NCBI RefSeq assembly: GCF_030815125.1
Contig: NZ_JAUSWH010000001.1
Coordinates: forward strand, 558,001 to 622,000
Length of the DNA: 64,000 nucleotides
Reading direction: 5' to 3'
Source of the DNA: Allorhizobium paknamense
GTDB lineage: Bacteria > Pseudomonadota > Alphaproteobacteria > Rhizobiales > Rhizobiaceae
Below are positions 25,455 through 33,586 of the stretch, one piece after another. Under the pieces are notes generated by a model. The model was not told where the DNA came from, did not search any database, and was given only the letters and a program-made list of their open reading frames with translations. Numbering within the stretch: the stretch's first letter is position 1; every line of letters begins with the position of its first letter. The position numbers and the translations under genes are program-made.

Positions 25455-26583
25455 TCTCTCTTCCTCCTCTCCCGCCGTGACCCAGCCGGAAATTGCGGGC
25501 CGCAGCCTCGGCCAGCTGGCGCTTTTACGCTTCCGCCGCAACAAGGCCGCCATGGGCGGCAGCCTGATGCTGCTGCTGATCGCGCTCTTCTCCTTCGTCG
25601 GGCCGCTGTTTTCGCCGCACAGCTATGACCAGGTCTTCCCCTCCTATGTGGCGGTGGCACCGAGCCTGAAGCCCTTCCCCGATCCGGACACCCTGCATGA
25701 CGTGGCCGACAGCGCGGCCAAGCGCGCCCGGCTGCTGCTGGAAAATTTCGAGGTCAAGGACGGCACCTTCACCGCCAAGGTTTCCTCCAACCGCCCGATC
25801 GATGAACGCACCGTGCGCTATTTCGACCGTGTGAACGAGTTCAAGGAAACGAAGATTGCCGAGACGGCACCGGATCAGCTCTCCATGGTGCTGACGGGCC
25901 ATGTCTCGCAGGAATATTTCCCCTTCGGCACGGATAGCAATGGCCGTGACCTTCTGGTCCGCGTCATGCTCGGCGGGCAGATTTCCATTGCCGTCGGCCT
26001 TGCCGCAAGCCTTGTGTCGCTTGGCATCGGCGTGGTCTATGGCGCCACCTCCGGCTATCTTGGCGGGCGGGTGGACAATGTGATGATGCGCATTGTCGAA
26101 ATTCTCTATTCCCTGCCCTTCGTCTTCCTCGTCGTGGTCATGGTGGTGTTTTTCGGCCGGTCGATCTGGCTGATCTTCATCGTCATCGGCGCGGTGCAAT
26201 GGCTGGAAATGGCCCGCATCGTGCGCGGCCAGACGCTCTCCCTCAAGCGCCGCGAATTCGTGGGCGCGGCACAGGCGCTGGGGCTGACCGACTGGCAGAT
26301 CATCCGCCGTCACATCATTCCCAACACGGTCGGGCCGGTCATCGTGTTCGTCACCGTGGTCGTGCCGCATGTGATCCTGACGGAAAGCTTCCTCTCCTTC
26401 CTCGGCCTTGGCGTTCAGGCGCCGCTGGCAAGCTGGGGCACGCTGATCTCGGAAGGGGCGCGCAACATGCAGAATGCGCCGTGGCTTCTGATCTTCCCGG
26501 CGATTTTCTTCGTTCTCACGCTGTTTTCGCTGAATTTCGTTGGCGACGGCCTGCGTGACGCGCTCGACCCGAAGGACCGATAA
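25447..26583 (+). CDS. Oligopeptide ABC transporter permease C
   Basis: A 378-residue OppC/DppC-type permease. After the first helix (about residues 40-60) there is a hydrophilic stretch of about 110 residues before the conserved FGTDSNGRDLLVRVM, longer than in the shortest family members, and presumably periplasmic. The coupling loop GAAQALGLTDWQIIRRHIIP is intact. It forms the membrane channel with permease B. The ATG at 25447 lies inside the end of the preceding gene. Confidence 0.92.
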   Translation: MTDLSSSSPAVTQPEIAGRSLGQLALLRFRRNKAAMGGSLMLLLIALFSFVGPLFSPHSYDQVFPSYVAVAPSLKPFPDPDTLHDVADSAAKRARLLLENFEVKDGTFTAKVSSNRPIDERTVRYFDRVNEFKETKIAETAPDQLSMVLTGHVSQEYFPFGTDSNGRDLLVRVMLGGQISIAVGLAASLVSLGIGVVYGATSGYLGGRVDNVMMRIVEILYSLPFVFLVVVMVVFFGRSIWLIFIVIGAVQWLEMARIVRGQTLSLKRREFVGAAQALGLTDWQIIRRHIIPNTVGPVIVFVTVVVPHVILTESFLSFLGLGVQAPLASWGTLISEGARNMQNAPWLLIFPAIFFVLTLFSLNFVGDGLRDALDPKDR

Positions 26584-26585
26584 GC

Positions 26586-28190
26586 ATGGACAAGACCAAC
26601 AACGACATCGTGCTTTCCGTCAAGGATCTCAAGGTCACCTTCGCCACGCCGGATGGCGAGGTGCAGGCGGTGAAGGGCGTGAGCTATGACGTGAAAAAGG
26701 GCGAGACGCTCGCCATCGTCGGCGAATCCGGCTCTGGCAAGAGCCAGACCATGATGGCGATCATGGGCCTTCTGGCCGCCAATGGCCGGGTTTCCGGCTC
26801 TGCCCGCTACGGCGAAACGGAAATGGTGGGCGCCAGCCTCAAGACGCTGAACAGCGTACGCGGCGAAAAGATCACCATGATCTTCCAGGAGCCGATGACC
26901 TCGCTCGACCCGCTCTACACGGTGGGCAAGCAGATTGCCGAACCGCTGATCCACCATCGCGGCATGAAGAAGACCGAGGCCCGGGCACGGGCGCTGGACC
27001 TTCTGAAACTCGTCGGCATTCCCGAACCGGAGCGGCGTATCAACAGCTATCCGCACGAGCTTTCCGGTGGCCAGCGCCAGCGCGTGATGATTGCCATGGC
27101 CCTGGCGAACGAACCGGACCTGCTAATTGCCGATGAGCCGACCACAGCACTGGATGTGACCATTCAGGCGCAGATCCTCGACCTGCTGGCCGATCTGCAA
27201 AAGCGTTTCGGCATGGCCATCGTGCTGATCACCCACGATCTCGGCGTGGTGAAACACGTTGCCGACCGGGTGATCGTCATGCGCCGTGGCGAAGTGGTGG
27301 AACAGGGCAGCCGCGACGAGATCTTCGAGCGCCCGCAGGCGGACTACACCAAAATGCTGCTTGCCGCCGAGCCAAGCGGCGCCAAGCAAGCCCCCCCGCC
27401 CACCGCCCCGGTGGTGCTGGAAGGCAAGAATGTCGTGGTGGATTTCGATATCGGCTCCGGCCTGTTCTTCAAGAGCAGCCGCACCTTCCGCGCCGTCGAT
27501 CATGTAAACCTGACGCTCCGTCAGGGCCAGACCATTGGCATTGTCGGCGAATCCGGCTCAGGCAAATCGACTTTGGGCCGGGCGCTGCTCAAGTTGCTGC
27601 ATGCCCAGGGCCGTTTCAGCTTCGAGACCACGGATATTTCCGGCCTCGACCGCGCAGGCATGCGCCCCTACCGCAAGCGCATGCAGCTGGTGTTCCAGGA
27701 CCCCTATGGTTCGCTTTCGCCCCGCCAGACGGTGGGCGAGATCATCACCGAAGGTCTTTACGTGCACGAGCCGCAGCTTTCCAAGGCCGAGCGTGACCAG
27801 CGCGCCATCGAAGCGCTGAAGGAAGTGGGGCTCGATCCGGCGGCACGCAACCGCTATCCGCACGAGTTCTCCGGCGGCCAGCGCCAGCGCATTGCCATCG
27901 CCCGTTCGATGATCCTGAAGCCGAAGGTGGTCATCCTCGATGAGCCGACCTCGGCGCTGGACCGTTCGGTGCAGCGGCAGGTGATCGAGCTGCTGCGCGA
28001 CCTGCAGCAGAAACACGATCTTTCCTACGTCTTCATCAGCCACGATCTGTCGGTGATCAAGGCGATCTCCGACCATGTGATCGTGATGAAGAACGGCAAG
28101 ATCGTTGAGGAAGGCCCGACCCAGGATATTTTCGACAGTCCGGCTGAGGACTATACGAAAACCTTGATCGCAGCGGCTTTCACGCATTAG
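26586..28190 (+). CDS. Fused DppD-DppF ABC ATPase of the oligopeptide importer
   Basis: A 534-residue protein with two complete ABC modules in one chain. Module 1 has Walker [11 protein letters not shown], signature [14 protein letters not shown] and Walker [13 protein letters not shown]. Module 2 has Walker [12 protein letters not shown], signature [14 protein letters not shown] and Walker [12 protein letters not shown]. It is three bases after permease C and completes the importer. Fused DF ATPases are common in alphaproteobacteria. The stop codon TAG is the first triplet of a family A repeat. Confidence 0.93.
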   Translation: MDKTNNDIVLSVKDLKVTFATPDGEVQAVKGVSYDVKKGETLAIVGESGSGKSQTMMAIMGLLAANGRVSGSARYGETEMVGASLKTLNSVRGEKITMIFQEPMTSLDPLYTVGKQIAEPLIHHRGMKKTEARARALDLLKLVGIPEPERRINSYPHELSGGQRQRVMIAMALANEPDLLIADEPTTALDVTIQAQILDLLADLQKRFGMAIVLITHDLGVVKHVADRVIVMRRGEVVEQGSRDEIFERPQADYTKMLLAAEPSGAKQAPPPTAPVVLEGKNVVVDFDIGSGLFFKSSRTFRAVDHVNLTLRQGQTIGIVGESGSGKSTLGRALLKLLHAQGRFSFETTDISGLDRAGMRPYRKRMQLVFQDPYGSLSPRQTVGEIITEGLYVHEPQLSKAERDQRAIEALKEVGLDPAARNRYPHEFSGGQRQRIAIARSMILKPKVVILDEPTSALDRSVQRQVIELLRDLQQKHDLSYVFISHDLSVIKAISDHVIVMKNGKIVEEGPTQDIFDSPAEDYTKTLIAAAFTH

Positions 28191-28284
28191 AGCCTTGGCC
28201 TGAGAAAGGTGGAAACCGGTTTTCCGCCAGGAAATGCATGAAATCAAAAATTTAGAGCGGTTCAGTAAAACACTGAACCGCTTT
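28188..28284. repeat. Family A (RIME-like) repeat
   Basis: TAGAGCCTTGGCCTGAGAAA starts at the stop codon of the ATPase gene, and the element ends with the hairpin GAGCGGTTCAG...CTGAACCGCTTT. The end abuts the ATG at 28288 of the next gene and leaves it without a ribosome site. Confidence 0.8.
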
Positions 28285-28287
28285 GAT

Positions 28288-29009
28288 ATGACCGGAGCGC
28301 CGTCATTTTCAGGTTCTTCTCCCGCAAGCGGAAAACGCTGTTTCTGCATGTCGGCACCCATAAGACCGGCACGACCTCGATTCAGAATTTTCTGGAAGAG
28401 CATGAGGTGGAGCTTTCGCAACAGGGCATCCATGTGCCGAAGGCCGGGCGGGCGCAGGGGATCAGCGGCCATCACAAATTCATGTGGCAGATGCTGAAGG
28501 ACCCCCGGATCGATCCAGATGAGGATGCCATCGGTGCGCTGGTTGCGGAACTCACCATGGTCGACATGCCCAAGGTGGTGGTTTCCGCTGAAGGACTGCA
28601 ATTTCTCTCCGTTCATCCGCACCTGATGCAGGGCTTCTGCCGAAGGCTGCGGGCGCTTGGCTATCGCATCGAGGTCATTCTCTTTCTGCGGGAGCGGGAG
28701 GGCTATCTTCTGAGCCTGCAAAAACAGCATGAACGCATCGGGGAAGGCCGTGATCTGGCCTGGTACCGGCGCGAGGCGGAAGAGGCCAATGCCATCCGTC
28801 TCTCGCCGATCAAATATTTCGATCTCGATTACAAGCGGCTCGTGCGCAATCTGCGACGCGGCGCAGGGCGGCATATCCATGTGCTGGATTATGATGCCTG
28901 CACGAAGGGTGACGGCGTGCTGCCAGGCTTTCTCAGGTGTCTGGGCGCCAGCGAAGCGCTGATTGAAAAAAGCCGGGCCGCCGCCCGCCATAATGTCAGT
29001 GCATCATGA
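28288..29009 (+). CDS. Sulfotransferase-like protein with an apparent N-terminal frameshift
   Basis: The reading frame ending at 29009 is open from 28287 and encodes KTLFLHVGTHKTGTTSIQ (from 28332), the 5'-phosphosulfate-binding loop of PAPS sulfotransferases. That frame has no ATG, GTG or TTG ahead of the loop; the first is GTG at 28407, which would remove it. An ATG at 28288 is in another frame. One extra T in the T4 tract at 28306-28309 would join them as MTGAPSFFRFFSRKRK plus the loop. So the gene carries a one-base loss, or the sequence has an indel error. A conserved later segment is VVVSAEGLQFLS. The acceptor is unknown. It converges on, and overlaps by six bases, the lipid-kinase gene. 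Confidence 0.6.
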
Positions 29010-29909
29010 TTGCGGCGCGACGAGCACCTTCAGCGCGCCGGGATGCAGGCGGATTTCCACGTCGCGCGGCATGCGCAGCAATTCGCCATCGATGACGCAG
29101 GCTGCGCCGTGGCGCAGTTTCGGAAAATGCAGTTTCACCAGCGGCGCGGTGGCGGCTGTGACGGCCTCATTGTCCTCAAGCCGTCCACGCAGGATATCGA
29201 TGGCGAGGCCCGCGACGCCCACCGTATCCAGCGGTGCGGCCAGATAGATGCCGAGCTTGCCGGAGGTGAGATCATCGGCATAGAAAAGCGGATTGCTGCC
29301 GATAGGGTTGTTGGAGATGGAAATCGCCGAAACCTCGCGGGTTTCCGACCGTCCATCCCCGTTGAGATCGAAGGAGACATCGAAACGCGGCGGGTTCAGC
29401 ATGACGCTGAGGGCCGCACTGGTGCTGGCCCGCATCTTGCCGATGCGCGAGGCGAAATCCATCTTGTTGCGCAGCCGCACCATGCGGGCATGCATGCCGG
29501 CGGAAAACTGGTGGACATAGGGGTGGCCATTGGCCGTGGCGATGTCCACGGCACGGACTTCTGCACCGGCCAGCGTATCGAGCACCTGCCAGATATCGAG
29601 CGGCAGTTTCAGCGATCGGGCAAAGAGGTTCATCGTGCCTGCGGGCACGACACCGAGCGGCAGGCCCGCCTTCCAGGCAATGCCTGCCGCCGCCGAAATC
29701 GTGCCATCGCCGCCTCCGGCAATCAGGGCCTCGATGTCTTCATCGGCGGCCTGCTTCAATGCATCGGTAATCTCCTTGCCGGAAACGACCGCGCAGGACA
29801 GCGAATGGCCGGCAGCACTGAAAATTTCATCGGCGCGGGCGCAATAGGCCTGCATGTCCGTGGTTCGGAACGTGCCGCCATCCTTGTTGAGAACCGCCTT
29901 GATCCGCAT
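29004..29909 (-). CDS. Diacylglycerol-kinase-family lipid kinase
   Basis: A 301-residue protein of the DAGK catalytic-domain family (YegS/BmrU-like), which phosphorylates lipids such as diacylglycerol or sphingoid bases with ATP. The glycine-rich nucleotide loop GGGDGTISAAA (about residues 65-75) and the LGVVPAGTMNLFARSL segment are intact. The C-terminal beta-sandwich is present, ending in VIDGELLRMP. It is probably cytoplasmic and membrane-associated. It stands alone, with the head facing a family B repeat. Confidence 0.88.
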   Translation of the reverse strand: MRIKAVLNKDGGTFRTTDMQAYCARADEIFSAAGHSLSCAVVSGKEITDALKQAADEDIEALIAGGGDGTISAAAGIAWKAGLPLGVVPAGTMNLFARSLKLPLDIWQVLDTLAGAEVRAVDIATANGHPYVHQFSAGMHARMVRLRNKMDFASRIGKMRASTSAALSVMLNPPRFDVSFDLNGDGRSETREVSAISISNNPIGSNPLFYADDLTSGKLGIYLAAPLDTVGVAGLAIDILRGRLEDNEAVTAATAPLVKLHFPKLRHGAACVIDGELLRMPRDVEIRLHPGALKVLVAPQS

Positions 29910-29963
29910 CCGCGCCTTACTCCCTCATGCGTCCTTTGCGTCAAAACCCCTGTCTCGAAGCTC

Positions 29964-30064
29964 TACAGCGCCGTGCGCCATATATGGCGCACAAAGGTTC
30001 GCTGTAGCGCTTTAAATCTGCTGCATAACTCCTTAAATCGATTCCGATTTAAGGAGTTATGCAG
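29964..30064. repeat. Family B palindromic repeat
   Basis: TACAGCGCCGTGCGCCATAT with its inverted partner, then the CTGCATAACT...AGTTATGCAG palindrome. Unlike most copies it sits between divergent genes, upstream of both. Confidence 0.85.
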
Positions 30065-30364
30065 CAGTCAACGCGTCAGAGCCTTTAAGGTTGCAGCCCT
30101 CTCTGCATGGCTGCCTTGCGGCGGCACAGGCAGAATAAGGCTTACCGCACCGCACATAAACATGATAATAGACAAATTGAGGGTCAAGGGATGGCGCGAC
30201 GATTCGATGCGCCATCGCACCACCCCTCACACACCCTCAGTCCAGAACGGCGGCCCGCGACATACTCTGCGGCTGACATCTGCTTTTTTTAATCAGGTTA
30301 CAGGGCGCTCCACGAGAGCCTCCGAAGCTGTCGGCCTGCGTCGGCAAACCCAAAGGTGATCGTG
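30065..30364. other. Promoter-side gap before the MFS gene
   Basis: About 300 bases with no gene. It must contain the promoter of the exporter gene. A short AT-rich patch lies at 30155-30180. No operator was recognised. Confidence 0.3.
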
Positions 30365-31588
30365 ATGAACGAAAATCCGCGTATCCTCCAGGCCAGCGGC
30401 CACGCAGACACCGTCTCCCCGGCCCCCGCCTCGAAGACCTGGCTGATCGAACTGGCGCTGGCCGTAGGCGGTTTCGGCATCGGCACCGGCGAATTTGCCA
30501 TCATGGGCCTGTTGCCGGATGTAGCCAACACCTATGGCGTCAGCGTGCCGGAAGCGGGCCGCGTCATCAGCGCCTATGCGCTGGGTGTCGTGGTCGGTGC
30601 GCCGATCATTGCCGTGCTTTCGGCAAGGCTGCCGCGCAAGACGCTGCTGATCATGCTGATGAGCCTGTTTTCGCTCGGCAATCTCGCCAGCGCAATGGCC
30701 CCGGATTTCCTGAGCTTCACCTTGCTGCGCTTCATCACCGGCCTGCCGCACGGGGCCTATTTCGGCGTGGCGGCGCTGGTGGCGGCCTCCATGGTGCCAC
30801 CGAACAAACGGGCACGCGCCGTGGGCCGCGTGATGCTGGGCCTGACCATCGCGACCCTGCTCGGCACGCCGCTTGCCACCTTTTTCGGACAATTGCTGAG
30901 CTGGCGCTCGGCCTTCCTGCTGGTCGGCTTCATTGCGGCGCTGACGGCGCTGCTGATCGGCCTGCATCTGCGCAAAGACAGAGTGGCCGAGGGCGCAAGC
31001 ATTGCCCGCGAGCTTGGCGCCTTTGCACGGCTGCAGGTCTGGCTCAATCTGGCGGTGGCGGCGGTCGGTTTTGGCGGGCTGTTTGCCATCTTCAGCTATA
31101 TCGCCCGCACCACCACCGATACGGCAGGCCTGCCTGCTGCCATGGTGGCCGTGGTTCTGGCCGTCTTCGGCATCGGCATGAATGTCGGCAATGTTCTGGG
31201 TTCCCGGCTTGCCGATTATTCCTTGAAGGGCACGATCGGCGGCATGTTGGTGTTCAATGTGGTGATGATGGCGATCTTTTCGCTGACGGCCGCCAATCCG
31301 GTGATGCTGTTCATCTGCGTCTTTCTCACCGGCTGCGGTTTTGCCGCCTGTCCGGCCGTGCAAACCCGGTTGATGGATGTGGCTGCGGACGCGCAGACGC
31401 TGGCCGCCGCCTCTAACCACTCCGCCTTCAATATTGCCAATGCGCTGGGCGCGTGGCTGGGCGGTATCGTGGTGGCCACCTATGGCTACGGCGCCACCGG
31501 CTATGTCGGCTCGGCGCTGTCGCTGCTCGGCCTCGTGGTATTTTTGATCTCCGTGGCGGTGGAGAAGAAGGCCGTCTTACGCGGCTGA
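30365..31588 (+). CDS. MFS efflux transporter, AraJ/DHA1-like
   Basis: A 407-residue permease with twelve predicted helices of the major facilitator superfamily. The opening GGFGIGTGEFAIMGLLPDVA and the loop RLPRKTLL after helix 2 match the AraJ/sugar-efflux and DHA1 drug-efflux groups. I start at the ATG at 30365 with AAAGGTG as ribosome site. It ends 12 bases inside the convergent HxlR gene. The substrate is unknown. Confidence 0.88.
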   Translation: MNENPRILQASGHADTVSPAPASKTWLIELALAVGGFGIGTGEFAIMGLLPDVANTYGVSVPEAGRVISAYALGVVVGAPIIAVLSARLPRKTLLIMLMSLFSLGNLASAMAPDFLSFTLLRFITGLPHGAYFGVAALVAASMVPPNKRARAVGRVMLGLTIATLLGTPLATFFGQLLSWRSAFLLVGFIAALTALLIGLHLRKDRVAEGASIARELGAFARLQVWLNLAVAAVGFGGLFAIFSYIARTTTDTAGLPAAMVAVVLAVFGIGMNVGNVLGSRLADYSLKGTIGGMLVFNVVMMAIFSLTAANPVMLFICVFLTGCGFAACPAVQTRLMDVAADAQTLAAASNHSAFNIANALGAWLGGIVVATYGYGATGYVGSALSLLGLVVFLISVAVEKKAVLRG

Positions 31589-31969
31589 TTTGCCCTCCTC
31601 CGGCATCTCAACCACATGGCGCTGTCCATCCTGGCAACGCACATGCTGCTTGCCCCAACTGTCCAGCGCCACAATAACCGGGCGCAAGCTCTCGCCCAGC
31701 GGTGTCAGGGCATAGTCAACCCGGGGCGGCACAACGGGAAAGACCGTGCGGGTAATCAGGCCGTTTTCCTCCAGTTCCCGCAATTGCTTGGTCAGCATCC
31801 GCTGCGTGACTGAAGCAAGACGGCGGCGCAATTCATTGAAGCGCAGCGTGCCGTCGCTCAGCAGGTGATAGAGGATCACCCCTTTCCATTTGCCATCCAG
31901 GAAACTCAACGTGGATTCGACCGGGCAGCCGGGAAAGTTATTGGTCATCTTGGCGCGGGGGCGGGACAT
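31577..31969 (-). CDS. HxlR-family transcriptional regulator
   Basis: A 130-residue winged-helix protein of the HxlR/YodB family. The conserved N-terminal cysteine is in FPGCPVE (C15), which senses oxidants or electrophiles in several members, and a second cysteine lies near the end (HVRCQDG). The HTH runs through FNELRRRLASVTQRMLTKQL. It is divergent, 123 bases away, from a quinone-oxidoreductase-like gene, the classic arrangement for an electrophile-responsive pair, and presumably represses it. Confidence 0.88.
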   Translation of the reverse strand: MSRPRAKMTNNFPGCPVESTLSFLDGKWKGVILYHLLSDGTLRFNELRRRLASVTQRMLTKQLRELEENGLITRTVFPVVPPRVDYALTPLGESLRPVIVALDSWGKQHVRCQDGQRHVVEMPEEGKSAA

Positions 31970-32091
31970 AGCACGGTATCCTTTTGGGTACTGAGGCGCA
32001 TTTTCGGGACTATGAACAGTAAATGTGCATTCTTGCGATCAAAAACTCTATGCCCTTAATAGAGCGCGTGCAAACGCAAAGGAGCATGGTC

Positions 32092-33129
32092 ATGCGCGCA
32101 GTTGGTTTCTACAGCCCCCAGCCGATCACGGCGGACACCGCCTTGGTGGATCTCGAACGTCCCACACCGGTTCCCGGTCCGCACGATCTTCTGGTTGAGA
32201 TCAAGGCCGTTTCGGTCAATCCCGTGGATACGAAGGTGCGGCGGGGCCAGCAACCACCACAGGGTGAGGCCCGGGTTCTGGGCTATGATGCCAGCGGCAT
32301 CGTCAGGGCCGTGGGTAGCGCCGTCACGCTGTTTCAGCCGGGCGATGAGGTGTATTACGCAGGCGCCATCAACCGGCCCGGCACCAATGCCGAGTTTCAT
32401 CTCGTCGACGAGCGGATTGCCGGACGCAAGCCGGCAAAGCTCAGCCACGCCGAAGCCGCCGCCCTGCCGTTGACGGCAATCACCGCCTATGAGGCGCTGT
32501 TTCACCGGCTGGACGTGGCCCGGCCCGTGCCGGGCGCGCTTCCCGCCGTGCTGATCACCGGCGGCGCAGGCGGCGTTGGCTCCATTGCCATCCAGTTGCT
32601 GAAGCAACTGACCGACCTGACGGTCATCGCCACCGCCTCGCGCCCCGAAACCCGCGATTGGGTACTGGCGCTTGGCGCCGACCACGTGATCGACCACAGC
32701 AAGCCGCTGGCGGAGGAATATGCCGCTCTCGAGCTCGGCGCGCCAGGCTTTGTCTTCTCCGTCACTGAAAGTCATCTGCATGCGGATGCGCTTGCTGAGA
32801 TCATTGCGCCACAGGGGCGCTTCGCCATCATCGATGACCCGGCCGAGGGCTTCAATGTCATGCGCTTCAAGCGCAAGGCGGTGTCGGTGCATTGGGAGAT
32901 GATGTTTGCCCGCCCGGTCTTTGAAACGCCGGACATGATCGAACAGCACCGCCTGCTGAACCATGTTGCCGATCTGGTGGATGCGGGCAAAATCCGCACC
33001 ACGCTTTCCCATATCCTTGGCCCGATCAATGCCGCCAATCTTCAAAAGGCGCACGCTCTGGTGGAAAGCGGCAGCATGCGTGGCAAGGTGGTGCTGGAAG
33101 GCTTTGGGGGCTACTGCATAATTCCTTAA
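32092..33129 (+). CDS. Zinc-type alcohol dehydrogenase / quinone oxidoreductase-like protein
   Basis: A 345-residue medium-chain dehydrogenase/reductase. It has the NAD(P)-binding motif TGGAGGVGSIAIQLL near residue 157 and the DVNPVDTKVR-like N-terminal block (SVNPVDTKVRRG), which is typical of the QOR/ZADH branch. Catalytic-zinc cysteines of true alcohol dehydrogenases are not seen. The start is the ATG at 32092, eight bases after AAAGGAG. The divergent HxlR gene suggests induction by quinones or aldehydes. The last residues (YCIIP) and the stop are encoded by a family B repeat. Confidence 0.85.
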   Translation: MRAVGFYSPQPITADTALVDLERPTPVPGPHDLLVEIKAVSVNPVDTKVRRGQQPPQGEARVLGYDASGIVRAVGSAVTLFQPGDEVYYAGAINRPGTNAEFHLVDERIAGRKPAKLSHAEAAALPLTAITAYEALFHRLDVARPVPGALPAVLITGGAGGVGSIAIQLLKQLTDLTVIATASRPETRDWVLALGADHVIDHSKPLAEEYAALELGAPGFVFSVTESHLHADALAEIIAPQGRFAIIDDPAEGFNVMRFKRKAVSVHWEMMFARPVFETPDMIEQHRLLNHVADLVDAGKIRTTLSHILGPINAANLQKAHALVESGSMRGKVVLEGFGGYCIIP

Positions 33130-33217
33130 ATCGGAATCGATTTAAGGTGAAAATTATGCAGCAGCTTTTAAGTGTTACAGCGTCCTTTGTGCGTTTGATA
33201 AAACGCACGGCGCTGTA
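33114..33217. repeat. Family B palindromic repeat
   Basis: CTGCATAATTCC starts inside the last codons of the dehydrogenase gene, and CGGCGCTGTA ends the element, in the same orientation as the copy at 9289. Confidence 0.87.
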
Positions 33218-33389
33218 AACGGACCGCGCTTTTCCCTATGGGTTTACAACCGGGGCGAACACGTTCGCCCCGCTCTCCGTTCAGCGTTAATGTTGAGTAA
33301 AATCATCCTCTTGTGGTGGTTTCTCACAGGCCTGCACGCGGATGTGAATGCGCAATGCACCATAAGTTTTCCGCTCTGCGGCAAGGGGC

Positions 33390-33586
33390 TTGACTTTTGT
33401 GAGAAAGAGTCGCAGCTAATCCGTACGCACACGGTTTTCCGGGGTGCGGATATCAACGGAGTCATCGTCAAGATGCCAAGCGACAGTAGCAGTCGATTGT
33501 CTTTGCCGTACGCGGCCATCGTGCTCTGACGCCTCCGTCAGCTCGCCCGATCGGTCGCTACGGCGGATCGACGGAAAGGCGAGCTA
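33390..33586 (+). promoter_or_regulatory. Candidate promoter and structured leader of mgtE
   Basis: TTGACT (33390-33395) and GCTAAT (33415-33420) could be promoter boxes, though the 19-base spacing is long. Close to the gene, AGCTCGCC (33540-33547) pairs with GGCGAGCT (33578-33585), and inside it CGATC pairs with GATCG. The stem covers part of the GGAAAGG ribosome site. A smaller TGACG/CGTCA hairpin precedes it. It could mask translation initiation according to Mg2+. It does not look like the classical M-box. Confidence 0.35.

Noticed and set aside
22842-25553. A 903-codon open frame on the minus strand opposite the oligopeptide transporter genes
   Set aside because: It is antisense to three genes with clear family motifs, has no domain of its own and is a consequence of GC-rich codon use.
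28234-28497. An 87-codon frame from the repeat into the sulfotransferase-like gene
   Set aside because: It is the out-of-frame continuation from the ATG region; the conserved P-loop is in the other frame.
33290-33529. A 79-codon plus-strand frame with a signal-peptide-like start, and an overlapping minus-strand frame
   Set aside because: No ribosome site and no known family; the candidate mgtE promoter boxes lie inside it. Kept only as part of the leader region.
33520-33586. A classical M-box Mg2+ riboswitch ahead of mgtE
   Set aside because: The conserved M-box core sequences are not present; only a local hairpin is seen.
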